Assembly (NCBI RefSeq): GCF_011764545.1
Contig: NZ_AP022870.1
Location: forward strand, 5,502,001 to 5,566,000
DNA: 64,000 nt
Reading direction: 5' to 3'
Origin: Phytohabitans flavus
Lineage (GTDB): Bacteria > Actinomycetota > Actinomycetes > Mycobacteriales > Micromonosporaceae
Shown: one piece after another, positions 20,233 through 28,965 of the stretch
Layout of the letters: each line of letters begins with the position of its first letter
Position numbering within the stretch: position 1 is the first letter of the stretch
Made by a program: the position numbers and the translations under genes
Notes under the pieces: model-generated
Seen by the model: only the letters and a program-made list of their open reading frames with translations
The model's database searches: none
Told to the model about the DNA's origin: nothing

Positions 20233-20490
20233 TCAGCCGAGCTTCTCGTCGACGAAGCACCAGCGCCATTCCTCGCCCGGCTGGAAGGACTTGATCACCG
20301 GGTGTCCGACCTCGCGGAAGTGGGCGCTCGCGTGCTTGGCCGGCGACGAGTCGCAGCAGCCGACCCGCCCACAGGTGAGGCAGAGCCGCAGGTGCACCCA
20401 GTCGCGGTGGCCGGCGGCCAGGCAGTCCTGGCAGCCCTCCGTGGTCTGCGGCTCCACCGTGCCGGCCTCAGCGAGATGAGTACAGGCCAT
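20233..20490 (-). CDS. UBP-type zinc-finger protein
   Basis: 85 residues from ATG 20490. Metal ligands follow the ZnF-UBP pattern: CTHL, then CQDCLAAG, LCLTCGRVGCCDSS, HASAHFREVGHPVIKSF and EWRWCFVDE. In eukaryotes this fold binds the ubiquitin C-terminus; bacteria with these genes have no classical ubiquitin, so its ligand here is unknown. It begins 2 nt after the Na+/H+ antiporter stop and is clearly co-translated. In related bacteria this domain is often fused to the C-terminus of such antiporters, so the protein may regulate the transporter. Confidence 0.9.
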   Translation of the reverse strand: MACTHLAEAGTVEPQTTEGCQDCLAAGHRDWVHLRLCLTCGRVGCCDSSPAKHASAHFREVGHPVIKSFQPGEEWRWCFVDEKLG

Positions 20491-20492
20491 CC

Positions 20493-22058
20493 TTAGTCCT
20501 CCGTCGTTCGCAGCAGCAACGACTCCTCCAAGTCCAGATCGCGCTGGGCCCGGCGGAGCACCTCCTCGGGAATGCGTCCCTCGTCGCGGGCATTCCGGAA
20601 CACCTCGCGCTCGGCGTCGATCATCTCGCGGCGGAGCCGACCATACGCTTGGGACGGTGTCTCCGTCGCGCCGCCCAGCCGCTCCCACGCCTTGTTGACC
20701 CGGTGCTCGGCGACCTCGCGCAGCCGCTCGACAGTCGCGGCCGGCGCGCCGTCGGCGAGCGCCTCCAGCCGGTCGCGGGCGGCTCGGCTGGCCGCGTTCT
20801 GGGTCGCCGCCTCGACGAGCGTGTCCTGCGTCGGGTCGTCCGGCGGCACTCGCAGGCGCCGCGCGACCCAGGGCAGGGTCGCGCCCTGTAGCACCAGCGT
20901 CACCACGATCACCGCGAACGCGAGCCAGACGAAAAGCTCCCGAGGGTACGCCACCTCGCTGGTCTCCGGCAGGGCGAGCGCGGCGGCCAGCGTCACCACG
21001 CCGCGCATCCCGGCCCAACTGATCACTGTCGGCATACTGAGCGTGGGCGACGGGTCCCGCTGGCGCATCTTGGGCACGAGCCGGGCCGCGTACGTGGCCG
21101 GGAAGACCCAGGCGAACCGCGCCACGAGCAGCGTGAGCACGACCGCCGCGGTGACCCAGACGACCTCGGTCCACGGTGTGTCCAGGTCGCGCACGATCTC
21201 GCGGAGCTGTAGGCCCACCAGCAGGAAGACCATACCCTCGAGCAGGAACCGGGCGATCCGCCAGAACCCGTCGGTTTGCAGCCGGGAGGCCGCCGACATG
21301 AGGGTGGGCATCCGGTGGCCGATGTAGAGCCCGGCGACCACCACCGCCACGACCCCCGAGGCGTGCACGGCCTCGGCTGGCAGCACGATGACGAACGGCG
21401 TGAGCAGTGACAGCGCGGTGTCGACAAGCGGCTCCTTGATCCGCCTGTGCAGGTACGCGATCACCAGCGCGGCGGCCCCGCCGATCAAGATGCCACCGCC
21501 GGCCGCGAGCGCCACGTCGACGGTCACGTCCATGAAGCCGACCGCCGCACCGGTCGCGGCGGACACCGACACCCGCAGCAGCACGAGCGCCGTGGCGTCG
21601 TTCACCAGGCTCTCGCCTTCGAGGATCGTGACCAGCCGGCGGGGCAGCCCGATCCGCCGGGCCACCGCCGTGGCGGCGACCGCGTCGGGCGGCGCGACCA
21701 CCGCGCCGAGTGCCACGCAGAGCGCGTACGGCACCGCGGGCAGCAGCAGGTGCAGCACGGTACCCACGGCGAACGCGGTGAAGATGACCAGCCCGATCGC
21801 GAGCAGCAGGATCGGCCGCAGATTGAACCGGAAGGCCGGCACCGACATCTCGATGGCCGCCACGTACAGCAGCGGCGGCAGGATGCCGATCAGCACCATC
21901 TCCGGCTCGAGGTGCACCTCGGGCGCGAACGGCAGGAACGACAAGCCGAGCCCGGCGATCACGAGCACGATCGGCGCCAGAAGCCCCAGCTTGCGGGCAA
22001 ACGCCGTGCCGATCACCGAGATCCCCACCAGCGCGATGATCTCGCCCAGCCCATCCAT
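20493..22058 (-). CDS. CPA1-family Na+/H+ antiporter
   Basis: 521 residues. About 12 hydrophobic segments cover residues 5-410, beginning with IIALVGISVIGTAFARKLG. CPA1 hallmarks are present: the PPDAVAATAVARRIGLP block (the ion-binding Asp region), LEGESLVNDATALVLLRVSV, ARFLLEGMVFLLVGLQLREI and WAGMRGVVTLAAALALP. A soluble C-terminal tail of about 100 residues with charged helices follows and may sense pH or bind the downstream UBP finger protein. Start chosen at ATG 22058 (MDGLGEIIALVG); the longer frame upstream is not antiporter-like. Confidence 0.9.
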   Translation of the reverse strand: MDGLGEIIALVGISVIGTAFARKLGLLAPIVLVIAGLGLSFLPFAPEVHLEPEMVLIGILPPLLYVAAIEMSVPAFRFNLRPILLLAIGLVIFTAFAVGTVLHLLLPAVPYALCVALGAVVAPPDAVAATAVARRIGLPRRLVTILEGESLVNDATALVLLRVSVSAATGAAVGFMDVTVDVALAAGGGILIGGAAALVIAYLHRRIKEPLVDTALSLLTPFVIVLPAEAVHASGVVAVVVAGLYIGHRMPTLMSAASRLQTDGFWRIARFLLEGMVFLLVGLQLREIVRDLDTPWTEVVWVTAAVVLTLLVARFAWVFPATYAARLVPKMRQRDPSPTLSMPTVISWAGMRGVVTLAAALALPETSEVAYPRELFVWLAFAVIVVTLVLQGATLPWVARRLRVPPDDPTQDTLVEAATQNAASRAARDRLEALADGAPAATVERLREVAEHRVNKAWERLGGATETPSQAYGRLRREMIDAEREVFRNARDEGRIPEEVLRRAQRDLDLEESLLLRTTED

Positions 22059-22197
22059 GCGCAGAAGCTTATGCGGCCCCCGCAGGTAGTGGCCACCGCG
22101 CGGGCGTCGACTGCGGAAGCGGGCGGCACCGTCCGCAGACAATTCGTTACAGTAGTCATGCCGTTGCTGTCCGCCACCGAGACATCGGGAAGCCACG

Positions 22198-23052
22198 ATG
22201 CGCCGACGCTGGACGACCGCCCTGTTCGCCCTGGCCGCGATCCTGGCGCTGGCGTGCGAAGAGGGCAGCGCGGGCGGCCGGGCGGACCGGACACCCGGCC
22301 CCATCAACAGCAGCCTCCCATCGTCGATGGCCGCCCTCGGCGACTCGATCACCACCGCTCACGGCGCCTGTATCACGTTCACCCGGTGCAAGCGGCAGTC
22401 CTGGTCGACCGGCGACAGCGGCCTTGTCGACAGCCACTACCGCCGGTTGCTCGCACGGAACAGGGCGATCAAGGACAACGCGCACAACTTCGCCGAGCCA
22501 GGCGCCCGGGTTGCCGACCTGCCCGGACAGGCCCAGAAGGCGGTCGACGCGAACGTCGAGTACGTGACGATCCTGATCGGGGCCAACGACGTCTGCCGCA
22601 GCAGTGTCGAGGAGATGACGCCGGTCGAGGACTTCCGGCGAGAGCTCGACACGTCGCTGGACATCCTCAAGGGTGGGCTACCCAAGGCGCGCGTGCTCGT
22701 GGTGAGCATCCCCGACCTCAACCGCCTCTGGGTGATCGCGCACCGGGAGAACCAGGCGGTGCGGGCGTGGGCGCGCAACGGCACCTGCCCGCCGCTGCTG
22801 GCCAACCCGTCGTCCGAGGCCCGGCCGGACGTCGAACGCCGGGCCGCCGTGGCCGAGCGGGTCAACGAGTACAACGCCCAGCTCGCGGCGGCCTGCAAGG
22901 CGTACGGCCGGCAGTGCCTCTACGACGGCGGCGCCGCCCACCGTGTCCAGTTCCACACGTTCCAGATCAACCGCCGGGACTGGTTTCACCCCAGCTCGGA
23001 AGGTCAGGAGACGCTCGCCGAGGTCACATTCCCTCGCCGCTTCGCTGTCTAG
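22198..23052 (+). CDS. SGNH/GDSL hydrolase, lipoprotein
   Basis: 284 residues with a signal peptide and lipobox (ILALAC, Cys about residue 20), so probably anchored to the outer face of the membrane. SGNH blocks: AALGDSITTAHG (Ser nucleophile), a Gly in NFAEPGARV, IGANDVC (Asn, block III) and DWFHPSSEG (Asp-His, block V). Members are esterases or lipases; the substrate is unknown. Its last 29 bp overlap the convergent ecsC-like gene. Confidence 0.88.
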   Translation: MRRRWTTALFALAAILALACEEGSAGGRADRTPGPINSSLPSSMAALGDSITTAHGACITFTRCKRQSWSTGDSGLVDSHYRRLLARNRAIKDNAHNFAEPGARVADLPGQAQKAVDANVEYVTILIGANDVCRSSVEEMTPVEDFRRELDTSLDILKGGLPKARVLVVSIPDLNRLWVIAHRENQAVRAWARNGTCPPLLANPSSEARPDVERRAAVAERVNEYNAQLAAACKAYGRQCLYDGGAAHRVQFHTFQINRRDWFHPSSEGQETLAEVTFPRRFAV

Positions 23053-23746
23053 GCAGCCGCGGCTGCCGGTAGAGCGCCTGGGTCCGCTGGGACAGGTCCT
23101 TGGTCGCCGCCGAGTTGGCCCAGCTGCCGAAGACGATGCCGGCGCCGGGCACCACCTTGGCGACCATGCGCTTCGCCGCGCCGACGCCGGCCATCTGGGC
23201 CAGCTTCACGCCCAGCCGCAGAAACGTACGACCGGCCGCTGCCGGCTGCCCGAAGAGGGCGCCGGCCCGCTCCCGACCCGCGGCCACGCCCAGCGCCAGC
23301 CGGGCGGTCTCGGCGACCTTGTGCACCTTCTGTAGGACGAGCAGGTCGGTCGCCCGGTCGCTGTGCGTCGGGTCGATCCCGTACGCCGCGGCGACGTGCA
23401 GCACCATCCGGGCCTGGGTCCAGGCGAGCACGCCCACGTCGACGACCGCACCGGGCAGGCCGGCGGCGCCGGAGACCGCGCCGGAGAGGCGGGCGAAGTT
23501 GACGAACCGGCGCGTGGCACGGCGCGCCAGCTCGTCGGGGTGTATGCCGGGCTGCTGAGCCCGGGACAGCTCGGCCCAGCGTCTCGCCTCTGGGCCGAGG
23601 CGCCGGACGGCCTCGAGGGCGAGGTGCTCCGGCGCGTACTGCGGGTCGCTCTTCATCCGGTCCCACAAGCCGGCTGGCGGCTCGGCGGGCCCGTCTTCCG
23701 CGGTGGGGTCCTCTGGCGCCGCCGCTGGCGGCTGAGGTTCAGTCAC
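23024..23746 (-). CDS. EcsC-family protein
   Basis: 240 residues. An acidic, Pro-rich N-terminus is followed by the EcsC-like helical domain: RRFVNFARLSGAVSGAAGLPG, DVGVLAWTQARMVLHVAAAYG (about 95-125) and a terminal glycine-rich segment (KMVAKVVPGAGIVFGSWANS-like). EcsC proteins are named after the Bacillus ecs operon but have no firm biochemical role. The gene lies downstream of the lysozyme-like gene on the same strand. Confidence 0.8.
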   Translation of the reverse strand: MTEPQPPAAAPEDPTAEDGPAEPPAGLWDRMKSDPQYAPEHLALEAVRRLGPEARRWAELSRAQQPGIHPDELARRATRRFVNFARLSGAVSGAAGLPGAVVDVGVLAWTQARMVLHVAAAYGIDPTHSDRATDLLVLQKVHKVAETARLALGVAAGRERAGALFGQPAAAGRTFLRLGVKLAQMAGVGAAKRMVAKVVPGAGIVFGSWANSAATKDLSQRTQALYRQPRLPRQRSGEGM

Positions 23747-23758
23747 GGATGCCTCCGG

Positions 23759-23807
23759 GGGCGAGGGGGGTCACTCCATAGTGCCCGGAAGGAACCACCC
23801 CTCGCCC
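23759..23807. terminator. Long hairpin between the lysozyme-like and ecsC genes
   Basis: Perfect 10-bp stem (GGGCGAGGGG at 23759 with its complement at 23798) enclosing 29 nt, just after the 23816 stop. It may end the upstream minus-strand gene or attenuate read-through into ecsC. Confidence 0.5.
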
Positions 23808-23815
23808 ACCGGCGC

Positions 23816-24829
23816 TCAGCCGTTGGTTACGCCCTGTTGAAGGAGCTGCTGCACCACCGCGGTCGCGACGGGCTCGTGCGGCGCGTACGCCTCGGGGAAC
23901 GCCGAGACCTGCACCGCCTGCGCGGCGTACGTCAGCGGCATCTGGTCCCAGCCGGGCACCTGGAGCAGACCCTGGTAGAACTTCGTCGCCGCGTACTCCG
24001 GCTTCATCAGGTCCGCCACCGGACCCCAGCCGGAGCTGGTGCGCTGCTGGAAGAGGCCGACCGAGTCGTGGTCCCAGCCGGTGCCCTGGTGCGGGTACAG
24101 CTTGGACTCGGGCAGCACCTCGCTGGCCCGGTTGAGCAGGGTGCTCTCCTGCATCGCGGTGGCCACCGCGATGACCATGCCGCGCTGGGGCACGCCGTTC
24201 TTGGCGCCGGCCCGGATGATCGCGGCCGCGTTCTCGGTCTGTACCTGCGAGAGGCCGGCGACTGGCGTGAGCTGGGCCGGCGCTGCCTTCGGTGCCTCCT
24301 CCTTCGGGGCGGCGGGGGGCTGCTGGGCCGCCGGCGGCTGCGCGGGGGGAGCGTCGTTCGTGGACTGCTTCTGGCCGTTGTCGGCCGCCTGGGGGGCCGC
24401 GACCTGAGGGGGTGCGGGCTCGGGCCGCTCGGCACGGGACACCACGTCCTCCGCCTCCTGGGCCCGCTGCGCCTCGGCGTGCGCGGCCACCACCGGGGAG
24501 ACCACGGTCGCCGGGCCGGTGGCGGCGCCGGTCTCCGCGAGGGCGGCGAAGCCGAGGACACCGATGACGCCGGTGGCCACGCCGAGCCGGACCTTACGTG
24601 TGTTCAGCTGCTCTCGGATCTGCGCCCAGTCGCGGGCGCGAAGCCAGGCGGGCGCATCGACCGACCACCGCTTCGCACGCTCTCCGACTACCGAGGGCAA
24701 CGTCCGTAGCCATGACGGAACGTGAGTGTTGCCGGGCGCTCGATGCCGTACGGGGGACCCGCCATCAGCCGAACGGCTACTGCTGGCTGCGGCGGCGGAC
24801 TGGGGGGTCTTAGTGTCGTCGTCACGCAT
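23816..24829 (-). CDS. Membrane-anchored lysozyme/transglycosylase-like protein
   Basis: 337 residues. A cytoplasmic N-terminus (1-75) with RKVRLGVATGVIGVLGFAAL as the single membrane or signal helix (about 78-98) is followed by a Pro/Ala/Gln-rich wall-spanning linker (about 115-190) and a C-terminal domain of about 140 residues. That domain reads NAAAIIRAGAKNGVPQRGMV, VATAMQESTLLNRAS (candidate catalytic Glu), GWDHDSVGLFQQRTSSGWG and QVPGWDQMPLTYAAQAVQVS. This is a widespread actinobacterial domain resembling soluble lytic transglycosylases (ES and GLFQ-type motifs), and is likely to act on peptidoglycan. Enzyme activity is inferred only. Confidence 0.75.
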   Translation of the reverse strand: MRDDDTKTPQSAAAASSSRSADGGSPVRHRAPGNTHVPSWLRTLPSVVGERAKRWSVDAPAWLRARDWAQIREQLNTRKVRLGVATGVIGVLGFAALAETGAATGPATVVSPVVAAHAEAQRAQEAEDVVSRAERPEPAPPQVAAPQAADNGQKQSTNDAPPAQPPAAQQPPAAPKEEAPKAAPAQLTPVAGLSQVQTENAAAIIRAGAKNGVPQRGMVIAVATAMQESTLLNRASEVLPESKLYPHQGTGWDHDSVGLFQQRTSSGWGPVADLMKPEYAATKFYQGLLQVPGWDQMPLTYAAQAVQVSAFPEAYAPHEPVATAVVQQLLQQGVTNG

Positions 24830-25161
24830 CAGGCGAGGTTAGACAGCACCCCTCGCGATTACATAGAGTGATTTTGTGACGCCCGCCACTTTGTTGGCGA
24901 AGCAAACCCGTCACCGAGCGTCACGGAAGCGCCATGAGGCGATAACCTCGCCAGACCGGCAAGTCGGGTATGCCCAGAGAGTCCTGACATGAGGGCAGAT
25001 ATCCTCCGCCTTGAATGATCAGAAACCGACATGCCTCGACCTCGTACGTTCGGCTGAGTCCCCCTCGACTTCCCGGGAACCGTACGGAGGAACGGATCCA
25101 ACGCCCCGTAGTCGGATGTGGACGTGTCGTAGTTTGCCACCGCGCGACTAGCGTCGAGCCT
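24830..25161. other. Divergent intergenic region with an inverted repeat
   Basis: No gene seen. GTGACGC at 24876-24882 pairs with GCGTCAC at 24918-24924, and inside it CGCCA/TGGCG forms a second stem (24884-24899). It lies 5' of the lysozyme-like gene and could be a leader structure. I looked for a c-di-AMP (ydaO) riboswitch, common before such genes, and did not find its conserved blocks. TAGCGT at 25149-25154 sits 7 nt before the GTG of the deaminase-like gene and may be a -10 element of a leaderless promoter. Confidence 0.4.
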
Positions 25162-26133
25162 GTGCGTGACCTCCGCCACCTGCCGAAGGCCAACCTCCAC
25201 CTCCACCTGACCGGCTCGATGCGCCCCGCGACGCTGGCCGAGCTCGCCGACCGGTACGGCGTACCCGTGCCGCCACCGCTCGTCCCCGGTATGACGCACG
25301 GGTGGGCCGCTTTCCAGACCCGCTACGACGCGGCGCGCGCCGCGCTGCGTACCGCCGAGGACATCGCCCGTGTGGTGGCCGAGGCCGCCGCGGACGACGC
25401 GGCCGACGGCGCGGGGTGGCTGGAAATCCAGGTCGACCCCACCTCCTACGCCGACCGGCTCGGTGGCCTGGAGCCGGTGGTCGAGGCGGTGCTGGCCGGC
25501 GCGCGGGACGGCATGACCGGCGTCGTCCTGGCCGCGAGCTGGGCCCGCCCGCCCGAGGTGGCGCAGGAGGTGGCACGCCTGGCCGCCCGGTACGCCGGCG
25601 CCGGTGTGGTCGGATTCGGACTGTCCAACGACGAGCGGCGCGGGCGGGTGGCCGACTTCGCGCCGGCGTTCCGGATCGCGGCGGACGCGGGGCTGCTGGC
25701 CGTGCCGCACGCTGGCTTCTACGAGCCGGCCTGGCACGTCCGGGACTGCGTCAACCTGCTCGGCGCGCACCGGATCGGGCACGGCATCACCGCGAGCGCC
25801 GACCCGGGCACCCTCGACCTGCTCGCCGCGAAGGGTGTGGCGCTGGAGGTGTGCCCCACGTCATACCCGCCGCTCGGCGTCATCGCCGACTTCACCGCCC
25901 TTGACCTGCGTAGCCTGCTCGACGCTGGTGTCCGGGTGGCCCTCGGCAGCGACGATCCGCTGCTGTTTCCGGGCGGCCTGCACCGGCAGTACGAGATCGC
26001 CAGGCAGGAGCTGACCTGCACCGATACGGAGCTGGCCACGCTGGCGCGGCAGTCGGTGGAGGCTTCGGCGGCGCCGCCGGAGATACAGCGGCGGCTCATG
26101 GCGGGAATCGACGCCTGGGTCGCGGGGGTTTAA
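25162..26133 (+). CDS. Adenosine-deaminase-like amidohydrolase with altered catalytic motif
   Basis: 323 residues, metal-dependent deaminase barrel. The zinc-binding HxH is in KANLHLHLTGSMRP (about residue 12-20), GVVGFGLSNDERRG supplies the Gly-rich strand, AHRIGHGITA the conserved His, and VALGSDDPLLFPGGL the Asp pair. In adenosine deaminases the motif HAGE carries the catalytic Glu; here it is HAGFYEP, so Glu is replaced by Phe. The usual CPTSN reads CPTSYPPLG. The protein may act on another substrate or use the Glu two residues later. Start is GTG 25162; no credible family sequence exists upstream. PAC2 gene follows 33 bp downstream. Confidence 0.8.
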   Translation: MRDLRHLPKANLHLHLTGSMRPATLAELADRYGVPVPPPLVPGMTHGWAAFQTRYDAARAALRTAEDIARVVAEAAADDAADGAGWLEIQVDPTSYADRLGGLEPVVEAVLAGARDGMTGVVLAASWARPPEVAQEVARLAARYAGAGVVGFGLSNDERRGRVADFAPAFRIAADAGLLAVPHAGFYEPAWHVRDCVNLLGAHRIGHGITASADPGTLDLLAAKGVALEVCPTSYPPLGVIADFTALDLRSLLDAGVRVALGSDDPLLFPGGLHRQYEIARQELTCTDTELATLARQSVEASAAPPEIQRRLMAGIDAWVAGV

Positions 26134-26166
26134 TTACGGGTAAGGAATTCGTCCCGAGGAGGACCG

Positions 26167-27090
26167 GTGCTCGATCCGCATGGCCTGTACGAGCTGGCCG
26201 ACGACCTGCCCGACCTGGGTCGACCGGTGCTGGTGCAGGCGCTGAGCGGCTTCGTCGACGCGGGCAACGCCGTGCGCCTGGCCCGGGAGCACCTGCTGGA
26301 GACGCTCGGTTCGCGGCCGGTGGCCACGTTCGACATCGACCAGCTGCTCGACTACCGCTCCCGCCGCCCTCCGATGATCTTCGTCGAGGACCACTGGGAG
26401 TCGTACGAGGCGCCCAAGCTTGAGCTGCACCTGCTGCACGACGACGCCGGTACCCCGTTCCTGCTGCTCACCGGCCCTGAGCCCGACCTGCAATGGGAGC
26501 GGCTCGTGGCCGCGCTGATCGAGGTGGTCGAGCGCCTCGGCGTGCGCCTGACCGCCGGACTCAACGCGATCCCGATGGCCGTCCCGCACACCCGCCCGAC
26601 CGGGATCACCGCCCACGGCACCCGGCGCGAGCTTGTCGCCGGCTACGAGCCGTGGCTCCAGCGGGTCCAGGTGCCGGGCAGCGCCGGCCACCTGCTGGAG
26701 TTCCGCCTCGGGGAAAAGAGCCACGACGCGATGGGCTTCGCCGCCCACGTGCCGCACTACCTCGCCCAGGCGGAGTACCCACCGGCCGCGGAGCAGCTGC
26801 TGACCTCGGTCTCCAAGTCAACCGGTCTGCTGCTGCCGACCGAGGGCCTGCGCCAGGCCGCCGAGTCCGTGCGCGCCGACATCGACCAGCAGATCGCGCA
26901 GACCGCCGAGGCCGCCGAGCTGGTGCGGGCGCTGGAAGAGCAGTACGACGCGTTCACCCGTGGCCGCCAGCGCGGCGCCAACCTGCTCGCCGACAGCGGC
27001 CCGCTGCCCACGGCCGAGGAGTTGGGTGCCGAGCTGGAGCGCTTCCTCGCTGAGCAGGGCAAGTCCGGAGACTCCGGGCCGAGCCAGTAA
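26167..27090 (+). CDS. PAC2-family protein
   Basis: 307 residues with the PAC2 (proteasome assembly chaperone-type) fold: VLVQALSGFVDAGNAVRLA (about 18-36), FDIDQLLDYRSRRPPM (about 55-70), LLLTGPEPDLQWERLV and the GLNAIPMAVPHTRPTGIT block. A helical, Glu-rich C-terminus ends the protein. Actinobacteria have proteasomes and PAC2 relatives, but a chaperone role in bacteria is not shown. Start is GTG 26167 after a strong AGGAGGA site. Confidence 0.85.
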   Translation: MLDPHGLYELADDLPDLGRPVLVQALSGFVDAGNAVRLAREHLLETLGSRPVATFDIDQLLDYRSRRPPMIFVEDHWESYEAPKLELHLLHDDAGTPFLLLTGPEPDLQWERLVAALIEVVERLGVRLTAGLNAIPMAVPHTRPTGITAHGTRRELVAGYEPWLQRVQVPGSAGHLLEFRLGEKSHDAMGFAAHVPHYLAQAEYPPAAEQLLTSVSKSTGLLLPTEGLRQAAESVRADIDQQIAQTAEAAELVRALEEQYDAFTRGRQRGANLLADSGPLPTAEELGAELERFLAEQGKSGDSGPSQ

Positions 27091-27124
27091 GCCGGCCGCC
27101 CTACCCGTCCTGGCCGGTCCGTCG

Positions 27125-27142
27125 CGCGGGCCCCTGCCCGCG
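27125..27142. terminator. Hairpin between convergent PAC2 and ROK genes
   Basis: CGCGGGC and GCCCGCG form a 7-bp stem with a 4-nt loop, 18 bp from the ROK gene stop. No T-run; plausible terminator for both genes. Confidence 0.5.
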
Positions 27143-27159
27143 GCCCGGCCTGGCGGCGC

Positions 27160-27912
27160 TCAGGGGCGGGTCAGTGACCAGGCCCGGACGCCGCCGATGA
27201 TGCCGGCGCTGTTCGGCACGACCACCACGTCGTCGCCCATGCGTGTGAGCTGCTCCGGCCGGATCCGGCGGGCGTTGCCGCCACCTATATATAGGCGGTC
27301 CCACATGAAGACCGGCCGCAGGCCGTCGACGATCGCCCGGATCCGCCGCGACCAGAAGCCGTCCCCCAGGCGGCGCCGCTCGTGCTCGCCGATGTACGTG
27401 TCGTAGCTCATCCCCCACCGCACCGGCGCCTGGGAGAACTCCAGGTGCGGCGCGAGGATGCCGCCGTCGAAGAGGGCGCACCCGAGCCCGGTGCCGAGCG
27501 TGAACACCAGCTCAAGCCCGGTGCCGGCGACGACCCCAGCGCCGTGCACCTCGGCGTCGTTGAGGACGAGGGTCGGCAGGCCGAAGGCGTCGGTGAGGGC
27601 CGTGCGGGCGTCGAATCCCGCCCACTGCCCGACCAGGTCGGCGTCGACCTTGGTACGGGGCCCGTTCCGCGTCACGTAGTGCGGTGTCGCCACGACCACG
27701 CCGTGCCGGATCATGCCCGGCATCCCCACGGTGGCCCGGTCGGCGGTGGGAAGCTTGCCGGCCAGGTCGCTGAGGGTCTGTACGAACAGGGACGGCGGTA
27801 GCGGGTACGGCGTGGGCACCCGGACCGGCTGGGCGCGCATGGTGCCCGCCTCGTCCAGCACGGAGGCCTTGATGCCGCCGCCGCCACAGTCGATCGCCAG
27901 CGTGGTAGTCAC
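27160..27912 (-). CDS. ROK-family kinase, polyphosphate-glucokinase-like
   Basis: 250 residues. Phosphate 1 loop AIDCGGGGIKASVLDEAG at the N-terminus, LNDAEVHGAG with the catalytic Asp (about residue 115) and FTLGTGLGCALFDGG as the phosphate 2 loop. There is no CxCGxxGC zinc motif, and the TP.PLPPSLFVQTLSDL segment resembles polyphosphate/ATP glucokinases. I infer a sugar kinase, most likely glucose, donor uncertain. Start chosen at GTG 27912 (VTTTLAIDCGGG); upstream frame shows no family similarity. Confidence 0.75.
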   Translation of the reverse strand: MTTTLAIDCGGGGIKASVLDEAGTMRAQPVRVPTPYPLPPSLFVQTLSDLAGKLPTADRATVGMPGMIRHGVVVATPHYVTRNGPRTKVDADLVGQWAGFDARTALTDAFGLPTLVLNDAEVHGAGVVAGTGLELVFTLGTGLGCALFDGGILAPHLEFSQAPVRWGMSYDTYIGEHERRRLGDGFWSRRIRAIVDGLRPVFMWDRLYIGGGNARRIRPEQLTRMGDDVVVVPNSAGIIGGVRAWSLTRP

Positions 27913-28522
27913 CCCGACAGTCTGCCTGGCCCGACGATCACTAGCAGGGCGGATCCCCACCCGCACGCCCTCCGGGCGGCGGCACCTCCGGCCGCGCGGT
28001 CATGGCTAGCGTGTGGCCGCGTCGATGGCTTGCCACCACCGGTCGGCGGCTTTCTCCAGCACCGGCAGTGCGGCGCCGATCGCTTTCGCTGCCTGACGAC
28101 CGTGCCCGAAGTCGGCATAGGCACGCCCGATTTATGAACCAGCGAATAAACGCCACAATTATCGACAGGTGTTGTTTCAGGATAGCGGCGCGAGGCAACG
28201 GACGGCCATTCCCAAGCGGCCTGCGGCAATTGTCAGATCAGTGACGAATGCCTGACAGCGGGTCGACACCAGCGCTGTCGATCGTGCCCAGAGGCGCCAC
28301 CGATCGTTGCTCAGAAAGGCGGCTGTGCCTCGACGCGTGGGCACGGCTGGACCACGACAACCACGCATCCTCTATAGTGGACAGTCGAGCGCGGGCTGGC
28401 GGGCCGGGGCTGACCCTTCGCTTTGACATCTTGCTTTCGGTACTCTGTTCAATATCAATCTCTGCCCAATATCAATCTGTCGTCGATCGGCCGGACGATC
28501 CAACAAACGAGAGCCAACGGGT
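27913..28522. other. Gene-poor stretch before the phosphoribosyltransferase gene
   Basis: About 600 bp without an intact gene. Codon-like sequence at 28006-28131 (minus) may be a gene remnant and is listed separately. AT content rises at 28120-28180 and 28430-28500 relative to the flanks, which fits a regulatory or foreign segment. No RNA gene or clear repeat recognised. Confidence 0.4.
28006..28131 (-). pseudogene. Possible C-terminal remnant of a TPR-type regulator
   Basis: Minus-strand codons read GRAYADFGHGRQAAKAIGAA then LPVLEKAADRWWQAIDAATR and a TAG at 28006-28008. The A..A..L.A alternation resembles the last TPR repeat of actinobacterial helix-turn-helix/TPR regulators. A TAA (28129-28131) lies immediately upstream in frame and no start exists, so at most a short fragment remains. 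Low confidence. Confidence 0.2.
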
Positions 28523-28944
28523 ATGTTGATCTCATGGGAACAGGCCTGCCTGCTCGCGGATGACCTCGCGACACAAGTAACAAAAGGCGACTGCCAGCTG
28601 AATTTTATCGTGGCGATCGCGCGCGGAGGCTTCGTCCCAGCGCGGCTGCTCTCCGCGCGGCTGGACGTCGCGCGACTGGCAAGCATCGGCATCAGGTACA
28701 TCGACGACAGTCGCACGCGGCGCGAGTTCTACAGCTTTCCGCATCCGGTCGGCAACGACCATCGGATCCTGCTCGTCGAAGACGTACTGGAGACGGGGCA
28801 GAGTCTCCTGGACGCTCGGGACAGACTCGTCGAGGCGGGGGCACGGGTCTGGACGGCGGCGTACTTCTACCAATCCAGATCTGCCGTGCCCCGGACTTCT
28901 CGCTGGGCGTGCGGGACGAGCCGGTCATGTTTCCCTGGGACTGA
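28523..28944 (+). CDS. Phosphoribosyltransferase, with a 1-base frameshift
   Basis: Type I PRTase fold. FIVAIARGGFVPARLLSARL (about 28-47) is the PPi/substrate loop region, and RILLVEDVLETGQSLLDA (about 90-107) is the 13-residue PRPP-binding motif, here with VEDVLETG. Up to YFYQSRSAVP the frame is clear, after which the family-like end PDFSLGVRDEPVMFPWD lies in another frame. One extra C in the C4 run at 28889-28892 restores a 140-residue protein ending in the FPW motif seen in xanthine/hypoxanthine PRTases. The base specificity is unknown. No strong ribosome-binding site precedes the ATG. Confidence 0.8.
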
Positions 28945-28965
28945 GGATCTCCCCGCCGTTCTGCC

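Noticed and set aside
24830-25010. c-di-AMP (ydaO) riboswitch upstream of the lysozyme-like gene
   Set aside because: The gene type often has one, but the conserved blocks are not found on either strand; only a simple inverted repeat is present.
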